Shown here piece after piece: positions 49,374 to 58,095 of a stretch of 64,000 bases of DNA (the stretch's first letter is position 1; every line of letters starts with the position of its first letter). Made by a program: the position numbers and the translations under genes. The stretch is taken from NCBI RefSeq assembly GCF_009827495.1, contig NZ_WTZA01000001.1, forward strand, positions 1,302,001 to 1,366,000, given 5' to 3'. Below the pieces are notes generated by a model that worked only from the letters and a program-made list of their open reading frames with translations, ran no database searches and was not told the DNA's origin. This DNA comes from Tsuneonella aeria (GTDB lineage: Bacteria > Pseudomonadota > Alphaproteobacteria > Sphingomonadales > Sphingomonadaceae).

Positions 49374-51320
49374 TCACCCCGCGGGGTGGTAGAAGTCCCA
49401 GATCTTCTGCGCCACGCCTTCGCTGATGCCGGGGGTGCGCTTCAGGTCCTCGAGCGCCGCGGCGCGGACTTTGCCGGCGGTGCCGAAGGCCAGCAACAAC
49501 GCGCGTTTGCGCCCCGGGCCGATGCCGGGAATCTCGTCGAGCGGGCTGGCAGTGATGGCGCGGCTCCGCTTGGCGCGATGGGCGCCGATGGCGAACCGGT
49601 GGACCTCGTCGCGCAGGGTCTGGAGGTAGAACAGGAGCGGCGAATTGGTCGGCAGGGTCTTTTGCCGCCCGTCGGGGAAGTGAAACACCTCGCGCCCCTC
49701 GCGCCCGTGGTGCGGCCCCTTGGCGATGCCGATCACCGCGACATCCTCGATCCCCAGTTCCTCCAGCGCGTCGCGGACGGAGGACATCTGGCCCTTGCCC
49801 CCGTCAATCAGGACCAGGTCCGGCCAGGTGTCGCTGTCGCGGTCCGGGTTCTCCTCCAGCGCGCGGGCGAAGCGGCGGCCGATCACCTCGCGCATCATGG
49901 CGAAGTCGTCGTTGGTCTGCGCGCTCCTGATGTTGAACTTGCGGTACTGGCCCTTGCGATACCCTTCGGGCCCGGCGACGATCATCGCGCCCACCGCCTT
50001 GGTGCCCTGGATGTGGCTGTTGTCGTAGACCTCGATCCGGTCGGGCGGTTCGGGCAGCTCCAGGAATTCGGCGAGTTCGCGCATGATGCGCGCCTTCGTG
50101 CCGCTTTCGGCCAGGCGGCGCTCCAGCGCTTCCACCGCGTTGCGCTGTGCCTGGGCGAGCAGGCGGCGGCGGTCGCCGCGCTGGGGCACGCTGATCTCAA
50201 CCCGGTGGCCCGCCGCCTCGCACAGTGCCTCCGCCAGAAGCGCGCCTTCTGCCAGCTCGCGGTCCAGCAGGATCGTGCGCGGCGGCGGCACCTCTTCGTA
50301 GAACTGGGCGAGCACGCTGGCGAGTACGTCGTCCTCGCTCTCGCCTTCGGTATGACTGGGGAAGAACGCGCGGTGCCCCCAGTTCTGCCCGCCCCGGACG
50401 AAGAACGCCTGGATGCCCATCTGTCCGCCCTTGGCCGCGAGCGCGAACACGTCCGCATCGCCCACCCCGGCGGCGTTGATCGCCTGGCTGCCCTGGATCG
50501 CGGTGGCGGCGCGCAGCCGGTCGCGCAGCATGGCCGCCCGTTCAAAGTCCAGCGCGGCGGCCGCCTCGGCCATCTGCGCCTCGATCTTCTTCTGTACGGC
50601 GGCTGACTTGCCGGAAAGGAACTCCTTCGCCTCGGCCACCAGCTCCCCGTATCCGGCCGCGTCGATACGGCCCACGCAAGGCGCGCTGCACCGCTTGATC
50701 TGGTAAAGCAGGCACGGCCGGTCACGCCGGGCGAAAAAGCTGTCCGTGCAGCTCCTGAGCAGGAACAGCTTCTGCAGCGCGTTGATGGTCACGTTGACCG
50801 CCCCGGCGCTCGCGAACGGGCCGTAGTAATTCCCCTTCGCCCGCCGCGCGCCGCGGTGCTTGCTGATGCGGGGAAAGGCGTGCTCGGCCCTCAGCAGGAT
50901 GAAGGGGAAGCTTTTGTCGTCGCGCAGCAGCACGTTGTAGGGCGGGCGGAAGCGCTTGATGAGCTGCGCTTCCAGCAGCAGCGCCTCGGCTTCCGAATTG
51001 GTGACGACGATTTCCATGCCGCGCGTCTGGCTGACCATGCGGCGCAGGCGGTTGGAGAGCGCCTTCACCTGCGTGTAGTTCGCCACCCGCGCCTTCAGGC
51101 TGCGCGCCTTGCCGACGTAGAGCACATCGCCCCGCGCGTCGAGCATCCGATACACGCCGGGCCGCGGCTTCAGCGTGCGGACGGTTTCGCGGATCGCCGC
51201 GCACCCGGCCTCCAGGTCCGGCTGCGCGCCGGCGCCCTTCACGGTGTATGTCGCGCGATCCTCGTGAAAGCGCTCGGCCCCTTGCGGGCTAGTCGGGGTT
51301 CCGGCGGGCGTGCGCGACAT
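49374..51320 (-). CDS. uvrC: Excinuclease ABC subunit C
   Basis: 648 residues. UvrC makes both incisions in nucleotide excision repair. Domains: GIY-YIG nuclease (about 50-130, KPRPGVYRMLDARGDVLYVGKARSLK), a cysteine-bearing region, UVR motif (near 260), the RNase H-like C-terminal nuclease (DRIEVYDNSHIQGT and DLVLIDGGKGQ) and HhH repeats (DEIPGIGPGRKRALLLAFG). The N-terminal 45 residues before the nuclease are not conserved. It converges on the small beta-rich gene and is divergent from the flavoprotein gene. Confidence 0.96.
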   Translation of the reverse strand: MSRTPAGTPTSPQGAERFHEDRATYTVKGAGAQPDLEAGCAAIRETVRTLKPRPGVYRMLDARGDVLYVGKARSLKARVANYTQVKALSNRLRRMVSQTRGMEIVVTNSEAEALLLEAQLIKRFRPPYNVLLRDDKSFPFILLRAEHAFPRISKHRGARRAKGNYYGPFASAGAVNVTINALQKLFLLRSCTDSFFARRDRPCLLYQIKRCSAPCVGRIDAAGYGELVAEAKEFLSGKSAAVQKKIEAQMAEAAAALDFERAAMLRDRLRAATAIQGSQAINAAGVGDADVFALAAKGGQMGIQAFFVRGGQNWGHRAFFPSHTEGESEDDVLASVLAQFYEEVPPPRTILLDRELAEGALLAEALCEAAGHRVEISVPQRGDRRRLLAQAQRNAVEALERRLAESGTKARIMRELAEFLELPEPPDRIEVYDNSHIQGTKAVGAMIVAGPEGYRKGQYRKFNIRSAQTNDDFAMMREVIGRRFARALEENPDRDSDTWPDLVLIDGGKGQMSSVRDALEELGIEDVAVIGIAKGPHHGREGREVFHFPDGRQKTLPTNSPLLFYLQTLRDEVHRFAIGAHRAKRSRAITASPLDEIPGIGPGRKRALLLAFGTAGKVRAAALEDLKRTPGISEGVAQKIWDFYHPAG

Positions 51321-51373
51321 GGCATTGCAGCTAGGAGTCGCGCGCAGGAAAGTGAAGGCCTAGGGGCGCGCGC

Positions 51374-52531
51374 ATGGAATACGATGCGATCATCCTGGGC
51401 GGCGGCGCGGCGGGCCTGATGTGCGCCGCCCGCGCCGGCCAGCGCGGCCGCCGGGTGCTCGTGCTGGAGAAGGCGGCCGAGCCGGGGCGCAAGATCCTGA
51501 TTTCCGGCGGGGGGCGGTGCAACTTCACCAACCTCGGGACCGCGCCTGATCGCTACCTCTCGGCCAATCCGCACTTCGCGAAGTCCGCGCTCGCCCGCTA
51601 CACGCCACGCGATTTCCTGGACCTGGTGGAGGCGCACGGGATCGCGTGGCACGAAAAGACGCTCGGCCAGCTGTTCTGCGACGGGTCGGCGCGGCAGATC
51701 GTGGCGATGCTGCTGGCCGAATGCGCGAAGGGCGCGGTGGAGGTTCGCTGCGGCGCGGACGTGACCGAGGTCGGTCACACCGACGGACTGTTCCAGGTGG
51801 GCGCCGACAGTGCGCCGTCGCTGGTCATCGCCACCGGCGGGCCGTCGATCCCCAGGATGGGCGCGACCGGGTTCGCCTACGACTTGGCCCGGCGGTTCGG
51901 ATTGAAGGTCGTGGAACCGCGCCCCGCCCTGGTCCCCCTGACACTGGGCGGGGACGATGTCCTGTTCCGCGAGCTTTCCGGCGTCTCAGCCGAGGTGATC
52001 GCCAGCGCGGGTAAGGCGAGCTTTCGCGAGGCGGCGCTGTTCACCCACCGCGGGCTGTCCGGCCCGGCGATCCTGCAGGTATCGTCCTACTGGCGGCCGG
52101 GCGACCCCGTGCGCATCGATTTCCTGCCCGACCGCGCGACGGGCTGGCTGATCGAAGCCAAGCGGCAGAGCCCCCGCGCTGGCCTGCGCGCCATGCTGCG
52201 CGAGGCGCTGCCCGAGCGATTGGCGGCGACGCTTGCCGAACGCCTCGGATGCGAAGGCGATATCGGCAACCTGCCGGACGCGGCCCTGCGCACGGCGGAG
52301 GCGCGGCTGGCCGGATGGACTTTCGTGCCAAACGGCAGCGAAGGCTACGCCAAGGCGGAAGTCACCCTGGGCGGCATCGCCACCGCGGAGCTATCGTCCC
52401 GCACGATGGAGGCGCGCCGGGTCCCCGGACTCTACGCCATCGGCGAGGCGGTGGACGTGACCGGGTGGCTGGGCGGCTACAACTTCCAGTGGGCCTGGGC
52501 GAGCGGGGTGGCGGCGGGGGACGCACTCTGA
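51374..52531 (+). CDS. YhiN/HI0933-family flavoprotein
   Basis: 385 residues. N-terminal FAD motif AIILGGGAAGLMCAARAG, then GRKILISGGGRCNFTN near residue 38, the hallmark of the HI0933 (YhiN) family of NAD(P)/FAD oxidoreductases. The C-terminal FAD-closing segment GLYAIGEAVDVTGWLGGYNFQWAWASG is intact. Family members have been linked to tRNA or other cofactor chemistry, but the reaction is not established. Start at ATG 51374 (MEYDAIILGG). It is divergent from uvrC (53 bases between the start codons). Confidence 0.92.
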   Translation: MEYDAIILGGGAAGLMCAARAGQRGRRVLVLEKAAEPGRKILISGGGRCNFTNLGTAPDRYLSANPHFAKSALARYTPRDFLDLVEAHGIAWHEKTLGQLFCDGSARQIVAMLLAECAKGAVEVRCGADVTEVGHTDGLFQVGADSAPSLVIATGGPSIPRMGATGFAYDLARRFGLKVVEPRPALVPLTLGGDDVLFRELSGVSAEVIASAGKASFREAALFTHRGLSGPAILQVSSYWRPGDPVRIDFLPDRATGWLIEAKRQSPRAGLRAMLREALPERLAATLAERLGCEGDIGNLPDAALRTAEARLAGWTFVPNGSEGYAKAEVTLGGIATAELSSRTMEARRVPGLYAIGEAVDVTGWLGGYNFQWAWASGVAAGDAL

Positions 52532-52548
52532 GCGCCCGCCCCCGCGCG

Positions 52549-55500
52549 TCAGAACATCTTGCGGAACTCGATTTCCACGAACCGGCCGGTCGGATCGACC
52601 AGCGCGGGCTGGTACCGCAGCGGCACGGTCCCGGTGGAATCGGTCACGCGTTGCTGCGCATCGAACAGGTTGTTGACGCGCAGGCCCAGCCGGGTGCCTT
52701 TCCAGAACCCCGGGTCGCCGCCGCCGGTCAGCCATTCCTGTTGTTCCAGGTTGGCGAACAGGCGCAGGTTGAAGGTGGCGAGATCGCCGAAGCGCAAGTC
52801 GCTCGATCCCGGAAGCCCGCTGCCCCGTACCGTGCTGCCGGACAGGTAATTGGCCGAAAGCCGCGCGCCGAGCCCGTCCTTGAACAGCCCGCCTTCCAGT
52901 TCGACCTTGTGACGCGACACGCCGCTGCTGCCCAGCGCATCGCCGTCCAGCAGGTCGAGCGACGGCCCGCCGGGCGCGATCAGCGCCGTGTTGCCGAGTT
53001 CGACCGTGTGGTAGAGCGAGAGGTTCCAGCGGCCCTGTCCGTCGCCGCCGCCGCGCCCGCCGAAACCGCCTCCGGCACGCGCGTTGCCGCCGGCGCGTTC
53101 TCCGCCACCGCGCGCTGAAGCGCCCTCTTGCGCCGGCGCACCCCCGCCTTGGCCGTCAGCGGCTGGCCGCCCGCCGCGCTGGGCGGCCTGTGCGGGATCG
53201 ACGGCGCAGAGCCGCGTCCTGAGCTCTGCCAGGCGTGCCCGATCGATCTGGCCGTCAGGGCCGCGCAGGCGATCCGCCACTTCGGGCGGCAGGGCGGCGA
53301 TATCGGGCTCCTTGCCCTCGACCCCGCAGGCGAGCGCCGTGCGAAGGGCGGCAAAGCGCGCCGGATCGAACGTGCGCGAACCCGTGGCGGCACCATCGGC
53401 CGAGCAAAACCGCTGCTTCATCGCCGCGACGCGGGCCGGATCGATCTGCCCGTCAGGCCCTTTCAGACGTTCGAGCATCCGTTCGGGCACGCCGGTGAGG
53501 TCCGGCACCTGGCCATCGGGGACGGCGCAGAACCGGGTCCGCAATTCAGCAAAGCGCGCCGGGTCCATCTGCATCCGGCCTTGGCCGCCTGCGGCCTCGG
53601 CAGGCGCCGCCGCGTCGCCGGTCGCGGGCCGAGCGGGTGCAGGCGCCGGCGTAGGCGTGGGCGCGGCCGCCGCCATCATCGCCCGGAAACCGCCGCGGCC
53701 GCCCTGGCTGCTGCCTTCGGGCGAAGGCTGCCCGACCCGTCCGAACACATTGAAGCCATAGCGGATGCGTGAGGACGACCGCTCCGCGAAGGTCACCGGA
53801 CGCTGGTCGATGGCGAGCAGCGTCCCGTCGGCGGCGCGCGTCACCCGATCCGGGAACGCAGCCTCGATCGCCGGGGTCAGCAGCGGGAAGCTTTCGGTCG
53901 TGTTCTTCGAATTGTTGCTGAAATACTCGACCAGGATATTGGCGCGGTCGAACAGGTCGAGATCGTACGTCGCCGACAGCTTGAAATCGCGCTGCTCCTC
54001 CGCGACCAGCGCGGGATTGCCGCCGCTTGTCACGTTGGCAAGCACCGTGCGCCCGGTGGTGAAATCGTAGACCGGCACGTTCACGTCCACGATCTGCGGT
54101 CCGCCAAGCTGGCTGAGACCCGGCGCGGCCTCCCGCGCGATGTAGCTCGCCTGCAGGGCGAGCCGTTCGGTCGGCTTCCAGGTGGTGCCCACGTTCCAGT
54201 CGGTGAGGGTGCCGAAATCCGACAGCGCGTTGATGCCCGCGCCGAGGTTCAGCGAGATGTCGCCGACCGCGTCCAGGAATCCTTCGCGGGTGCTGGTCAC
54301 GGGCACCCTGACATTCACCCCGGCATTGAGATCGCCGCGCGTCAGCCGCGTGGTTCCGGCGACGCCCCGGGTGTCCTGGCTCTCGATGCGGGTCCAGTCG
54401 TAGCCGGCATCCAGGGTCACGCCCAGTTCCCCAGCCGGCAACAGCAGCGGATTGCCCGACAGCGTGTTCTTCTGCGTGGCCGACCATACGCGGCTGAGCG
54501 CCCGGTCCGTTCCCGCCGCGGCCAGCGCTGGCAGGGGCCCGTCGACGGGCAGTGTCCCCGCCGCTGCGGCCGCCACCAGCGCGTCGGTATCGCGCCGCCG
54601 GTCTACCCGGCTGTCGGTATCCGTGCGGCTGGCATCCAGGGTCGATGACAGGCGCCAGTCGCCGAGCTGCGTGTTGTAGGCGCTGCCAAGTGAATACGTG
54701 TCGGTCGCCGTGCGCCGGGTGATCGGGTCGGCATCGATCGTCCGCAGCGCCTGCGCGCCCGTCGGCGATGTCAGCACCACGGTGTCCAGCCCCGACAGCG
54801 AATCGCGCACGGTGCGGCTGACTTCGCCGTTGATGGTGAACTGCCCGCCCGATCCCATCTCGCCGATACCGGTGGTCATGGTGCCGTTGGCCGAAATCGT
54901 CTCGCTGCGGGCGACCAGCGTGCGGAAATCCGCCGGATCGGGATCGCCGGCCACGGTCGGATCGCTGCCGATCGCCTGCACCACGTCGCGCTCGCCTTCC
55001 GTCAGGCGGCCGGTGCGGTTGTATTCGATCGTGCCGTTGATGCGGCGCGGGCCGCTGATCGTGAGAATGCCGAGCTCCGCCTCCGCCGTGGTGTAGCCGC
55101 CGCGCGAGGGCATGCCGGCGTCGACCTCGATCTCCCGGGACGCGAAGGTATCCTTCAGGATGAAGTTGATCACGCGGGCGTCGGCCGGGAAGCCGAATTG
55201 CAGCGCGACTTCTTCCGGCAGCACTTCCACCTTGCGAATCGCCTCGGGCGGGAAGCGGCTGAATTCGCGGAAGCCGGACACCCGCTGGCCGTTGACCAGG
55301 AACACCGGGCGGCCGCCGCGCCCGCGGCCCGATCCGGTTTGCGGGGCGAGCTGCGCCACGAGGTCCGCGATGGACGTCGCGCCATAGGCGGCGACTTCGG
55401 CTTCGTTCAGCTCCAGGATCGGCGGACTGTCGGTCTCCACCTGACCTGGCACGCGGGTGGCGGTGACGACGATCTCGCCGGCATCCTCCGCCTCGTCCGG

Positions 55501-55671
55501 CACGGCCGGATCGGCCTGCGCCGTAGCCGGCGTGTCCTGCGCATGGACGGGAGTGGCGAGCGCGAGGGCCAGCAGCGAAACGGGGTAAAGCGGGCGCAAG
55601 TTCGTTCGATCCTTCAATTGTTCGATGGGCGCACGGTCGATCCGCATATGACGATCGACGCGATTGGCCAT
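52549..55671 (-). CDS. TonB-dependent receptor with repeat insert (3)
   Basis: 1040 residues from ATG 55671; a TTG at 55597-55599 (24 codons later) has an AAGGA site ten bases upstream and opens a compact signal peptide (LRPLYPVSLLALALATPVHAQ), so it may be the true start. Plug: GEIVVTATRVPGQ, PVFLVNGQRVSGFREFSRFP and FPADARVINFILKD. The barrel is interrupted near residues 698-828 by four related segments (DPARFAELRTRFC, ARVAAMKQRFC, ARFAALRTALAC, ARLAELRTRLC), two followed by RLxGPDGQID, then a Gly/Arg-rich stretch. The last strand ends EIEFRKMF. The insert is absent from receptors 1 and 2. Confidence 0.88.
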   Translation of the reverse strand: MANRVDRHMRIDRAPIEQLKDRTNLRPLYPVSLLALALATPVHAQDTPATAQADPAVPDEAEDAGEIVVTATRVPGQVETDSPPILELNEAEVAAYGATSIADLVAQLAPQTGSGRGRGGRPVFLVNGQRVSGFREFSRFPPEAIRKVEVLPEEVALQFGFPADARVINFILKDTFASREIEVDAGMPSRGGYTTAEAELGILTISGPRRINGTIEYNRTGRLTEGERDVVQAIGSDPTVAGDPDPADFRTLVARSETISANGTMTTGIGEMGSGGQFTINGEVSRTVRDSLSGLDTVVLTSPTGAQALRTIDADPITRRTATDTYSLGSAYNTQLGDWRLSSTLDASRTDTDSRVDRRRDTDALVAAAAAGTLPVDGPLPALAAAGTDRALSRVWSATQKNTLSGNPLLLPAGELGVTLDAGYDWTRIESQDTRGVAGTTRLTRGDLNAGVNVRVPVTSTREGFLDAVGDISLNLGAGINALSDFGTLTDWNVGTTWKPTERLALQASYIAREAAPGLSQLGGPQIVDVNVPVYDFTTGRTVLANVTSGGNPALVAEEQRDFKLSATYDLDLFDRANILVEYFSNNSKNTTESFPLLTPAIEAAFPDRVTRAADGTLLAIDQRPVTFAERSSSRIRYGFNVFGRVGQPSPEGSSQGGRGGFRAMMAAAAPTPTPAPAPARPATGDAAAPAEAAGGQGRMQMDPARFAELRTRFCAVPDGQVPDLTGVPERMLERLKGPDGQIDPARVAAMKQRFCSADGAATGSRTFDPARFAALRTALACGVEGKEPDIAALPPEVADRLRGPDGQIDRARLAELRTRLCAVDPAQAAQRGGRPAADGQGGGAPAQEGASARGGGERAGGNARAGGGFGGRGGGDGQGRWNLSLYHTVELGNTALIAPGGPSLDLLDGDALGSSGVSRHKVELEGGLFKDGLGARLSANYLSGSTVRGSGLPGSSDLRFGDLATFNLRLFANLEQQEWLTGGGDPGFWKGTRLGLRVNNLFDAQQRVTDSTGTVPLRYQPALVDPTGRFVEIEFRKMF

Positions 55672-55849
55672 TGCTTCAGGCTTGAGGCCAAACCATCCCG
55701 CGGCGCAACCCGCGGTCGGGTAACCTTTTGTCGCGCATTTCTTTCCGGCTGTTCAGGTTGGGTCGCCAGCGGGCGCTTCCCTTTTGTACTCCGCGCGTCT
55801 ATGGGGCGCCACCGATCGACCAACCCCACACAAGGTACCGACCAACCGC

Positions 55850-56095
55850 ATGGCCAAAGAAGAACTCCTCGAGATGCGCGGGCGCGTGGTCGAACTGCTG
55901 CCCAACGCGATGTTCCGGGTGGAGCTCGAAAACGGCCATGAAATCCTCGGCCACACCGCCGGCAAGATGCGCAAGAACCGCATTCGCGTGCTGACGGGGG
56001 ACGAGGTGCTGGTGGAACTGACGCCTTACGACCTGACCAAGGGGCGCATCACGTATCGCTTCATGCCTGGGCGCGGCGGCCCGGGCCCGCAATAA
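55850..56095 (+). CDS. infA: Translation initiation factor IF-1
   Basis: 81 residues from ATG 55850 ([20 protein letters not shown]). The S1/OB fold is complete: [32 protein letters not shown], ending TKGRITYRF. The usual IF-1 is about 72 residues; here a Gly/Pro tail ([10 protein letters not shown]) adds nine, common in alphaproteobacteria. It is divergent from TonB receptor 3 and followed by maf after 15 bases. Confidence 0.97.
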   Translation: MAKEELLEMRGRVVELLPNAMFRVELENGHEILGHTAGKMRKNRIRVLTGDEVLVELTPYDLTKGRITYRFMPGRGGPGPQ

Positions 56096-56110
56096 GCCGG
56101 CCGGGCAACG

Positions 56111-56704
56111 GTGCCCGCCTTACCTCCCGATACCGTGCCCGCGCTCGTCCTGGCATCGGCCAGCCCGCGCCGGCGCGAGCTTATCGCGCGGCTCGGCATC
56201 GTGCCCGCGCGCGTGACCGCAGCCGACATCGACGAGACCGCACTGAAGGGCGAGCTTCCCCGCGATTACGCCATGCGCATGGCGCGCGAAAAGGCGGCGG
56301 CCGCGGCCGATCCGCCGGCTTTCGTGCTGGCGGGCGACACCGTCGTGGCGGTGGGACGGCGCATTCTGCCCAAGGCGGAGGACGAGGAAACCGCGCGCCG
56401 CTGCCTCGCGCTGATATCCGGACGCCGGCACAGGGTGCTGTCCGCAATCGCCCTGCGCGCGCCCGACGGCACGGTGCGCGAGCGGTTGAGCGAAACGCAA
56501 GTGCGCTTCAAACGCCTGTCGGAGGAGGAAATCGCCGCATATGTCGCGGGCGGTGAATGGCACGGCAAGGCGGGGGGATATGCCATCCAGGGCGCCGCCG
56601 AAGGGCTGATTGCATGGATCGCGGGCAGCCATTCGGGCGTGGTCGGCCTGCCGCTGCACGAAACGCGTGCGCTGCTGAAAGCCGCCGGCTTCGCCATCCC
56701 GTGA
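56111..56704 (+). CDS. maf: Maf-family nucleoside triphosphate pyrophosphatase
   Basis: 197 residues from GTG 56111. The family motif is present: LVLASASPRRRELIARLG at the N-terminus, DIDET and FVLAGDTVVAVGRRIL, then ISGRRHRVLSAI and GKAGGYAIQGAAEGLIAWIAGSHSGVVGLPL. Maf proteins hydrolyse dTTP, UTP or modified nucleotides and are linked with septum control. It is 15 bases after infA and 10 bases before the RNase gene; the infA-maf-RNase-yacG order is frequent in this lineage. Confidence 0.94.
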   Translation: MPALPPDTVPALVLASASPRRRELIARLGIVPARVTAADIDETALKGELPRDYAMRMAREKAAAAADPPAFVLAGDTVVAVGRRILPKAEDEETARRCLALISGRRHRVLSAIALRAPDGTVRERLSETQVRFKRLSEEEIAAYVAGGEWHGKAGGYAIQGAAEGLIAWIAGSHSGVVGLPLHETRALLKAAGFAIP

Positions 56705-56714
56705 ACCGGCCCGC

Positions 56715-57674
56715 ATGACCTGGCTGGTCGAACAGGGCATCGGGGAAGAACGCGCCCTGCGTTACGAAAACGGGCAGGCCGTCGCCGCGCGCCTGCGGTG
56801 GCCGGGCGCGCTGGAGGCAGGCATGGTCGCCGAGGCCGTGCTTACCGAACGGATCGGAGGCACGCCGCGCGGCCGCGCCCGGTTCGCTGACGGGGAGGAA
56901 GCGCTCGTCGATCGCCTGCCGAAGGACGCGAGCGAGGGCGCCGCGATTCGCCTCGAAGTGACGCGCGCCGCCGTTGCCGAACGCGGGCGCGGCAAACCGG
57001 CGCAGGCCCGGCCAAGCGACGCACCCACTTGCCCGGCGCCGGGGCTCCCCCAAGCGCTGGAGAGCGCCGCCGTGGTGCGCCGCTTTCCCGATCGCGCCTG
57101 GGACGATATCTGGTCTGACGCATGGGAGGCCGCCGTCGCATTTCCCGGCGGCACGCTCCACCTCGCGCCGACCGCCGCGATGACGCTGATCGATGTGGAC
57201 GGCGCCCTCCCCGCGCGCGCGCTGGCTCTCGCCGCGGTGGAACCGGCAGCGCAGGCCATGCGGCGCTTCGATCTCGGCGGATCGATCGGCATCGATTTCC
57301 CCACCTTGCAGGCGAAGGCGGATCGCCAGGCGGTCGATGCCGCACTCAGCGAAGCGCTGGCGGGATGGCCGCACGAGAGTACGGCGATGAACGGCTTCGG
57401 CTTCGTGCAGATCGTCGCGCGCAGCACCGGGCCTTCGCTGCTTCACCGGCTGGCGTTCGACCGCACGGGCGCGGCGGCGCGCCACCTGCTGCGGCGGGCG
57501 GAGATGCTGGACGGGGCCGGGGCCATCCTCCTGACGGCGGCGCCGCCGGTAATCGCGGCGATCCGCCCCGAATGGCTGTCGGAGCTGGAGCGCCGGACGG
57601 GCCGCGCCGTGCGCTCGCTGGCCGATCCGGCGCTTGCGATCGGCGGCGGCCACGCCCAGATCGTGCCTCGATGA
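56715..57674 (+). CDS. RNase E/G-like protein, short form
   Basis: 319 residues, shorter than RNase G (about 490). An S1-like N-terminal region (to about residue 85) is followed by the DNase I-like catalytic part: MTLIDVDG (D160) and GGSIGIDF (D194) match the two metal-binding aspartates of RNase E (in AIDVN and VIDF contexts). The family Zn-link CPxC and the C-terminal dimer domain are missing, so it should be monomeric or use another interface. It is widely annotated as a ribonuclease, but activity is not shown by sequence alone. It overlaps yacG by four bases. Confidence 0.8.
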   Translation: MTWLVEQGIGEERALRYENGQAVAARLRWPGALEAGMVAEAVLTERIGGTPRGRARFADGEEALVDRLPKDASEGAAIRLEVTRAAVAERGRGKPAQARPSDAPTCPAPGLPQALESAAVVRRFPDRAWDDIWSDAWEAAVAFPGGTLHLAPTAAMTLIDVDGALPARALALAAVEPAAQAMRRFDLGGSIGIDFPTLQAKADRQAVDAALSEALAGWPHESTAMNGFGFVQIVARSTGPSLLHRLAFDRTGAAARHLLRRAEMLDGAGAILLTAAPPVIAAIRPEWLSELERRTGRAVRSLADPALAIGGGHAQIVPR

Positions 57675-57847
57675 CCACGCCTGCTGCCCGCCCCTGCCCG
57701 ATCTGCCGCCAGCCGCGCAGTGCGGAGCACGCACCCTTCTGTTCGACCCGCTGCAAGGACCGCGATCTGGTCCGCTGGTTTTCGGATAGCTATTCCGTTC
57801 CGGGCCGTCCGGCCGATCCGGACGAACTCGACCGCGCAGGCGGCTGA
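57671..57847 (+). CDS. yacG: DNA gyrase inhibitor YacG
   Basis: 58 residues from ATG 57671, overlapping the RNase stop (ATGA). The four zinc cysteines are C9, C12, C24 and C28 (RPCPICRQP and FCSTRCKDRDL), and DLVRWFSDSYSVPG is the family C-terminal motif. It binds GyrB and blocks gyrase in E. coli. The gene is short; it is recognised by its intact zinc motif and by the translational coupling. Confidence 0.92.
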   Translation: MTTPAARPCPICRQPRSAEHAPFCSTRCKDRDLVRWFSDSYSVPGRPADPDELDRAGG

Positions 57848-57960
57848 GCGCACGCCCTCCTGCCGATACGCCGCTTTGGCCCCTTGCCAAGCGCCGCGCC
57901 CTTGGCCATAGGGCCGCCTCGCCAACCGCGGGCCGCCACTGCCGCCCGCGTGCGTTGCCT

Positions 57961-58036
57961 GCCCCGGTAGCTCAGTTGGTAGAGCATGCGATTGAAAATC
58001 GCAGTGTCGGTGGTTCGAATCCGCCCCGGGGCACCA
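57961..58036 (+). tRNA. tRNA-Phe (GAA)
   Basis: 76 bases, standard cloverleaf. The acceptor stem GCCCCGG pairs with CCGGGGC (58026-58032), followed by A and an encoded CCA (58034-58036). The anticodon GAA is at 57994-57996 in the loop TTGAAAA, closed by TGCGA/TCGCA. The T loop is TTCGAAT with stem GGTGG/CCGCC. No terminator is visible after it. Confidence 0.97.
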
Positions 58037-58095
58037 CCTCATCGACGGCTTGCTGCGGCCCGCCCGAGATAGAAGGCACTACCGCCCCCGCACCC

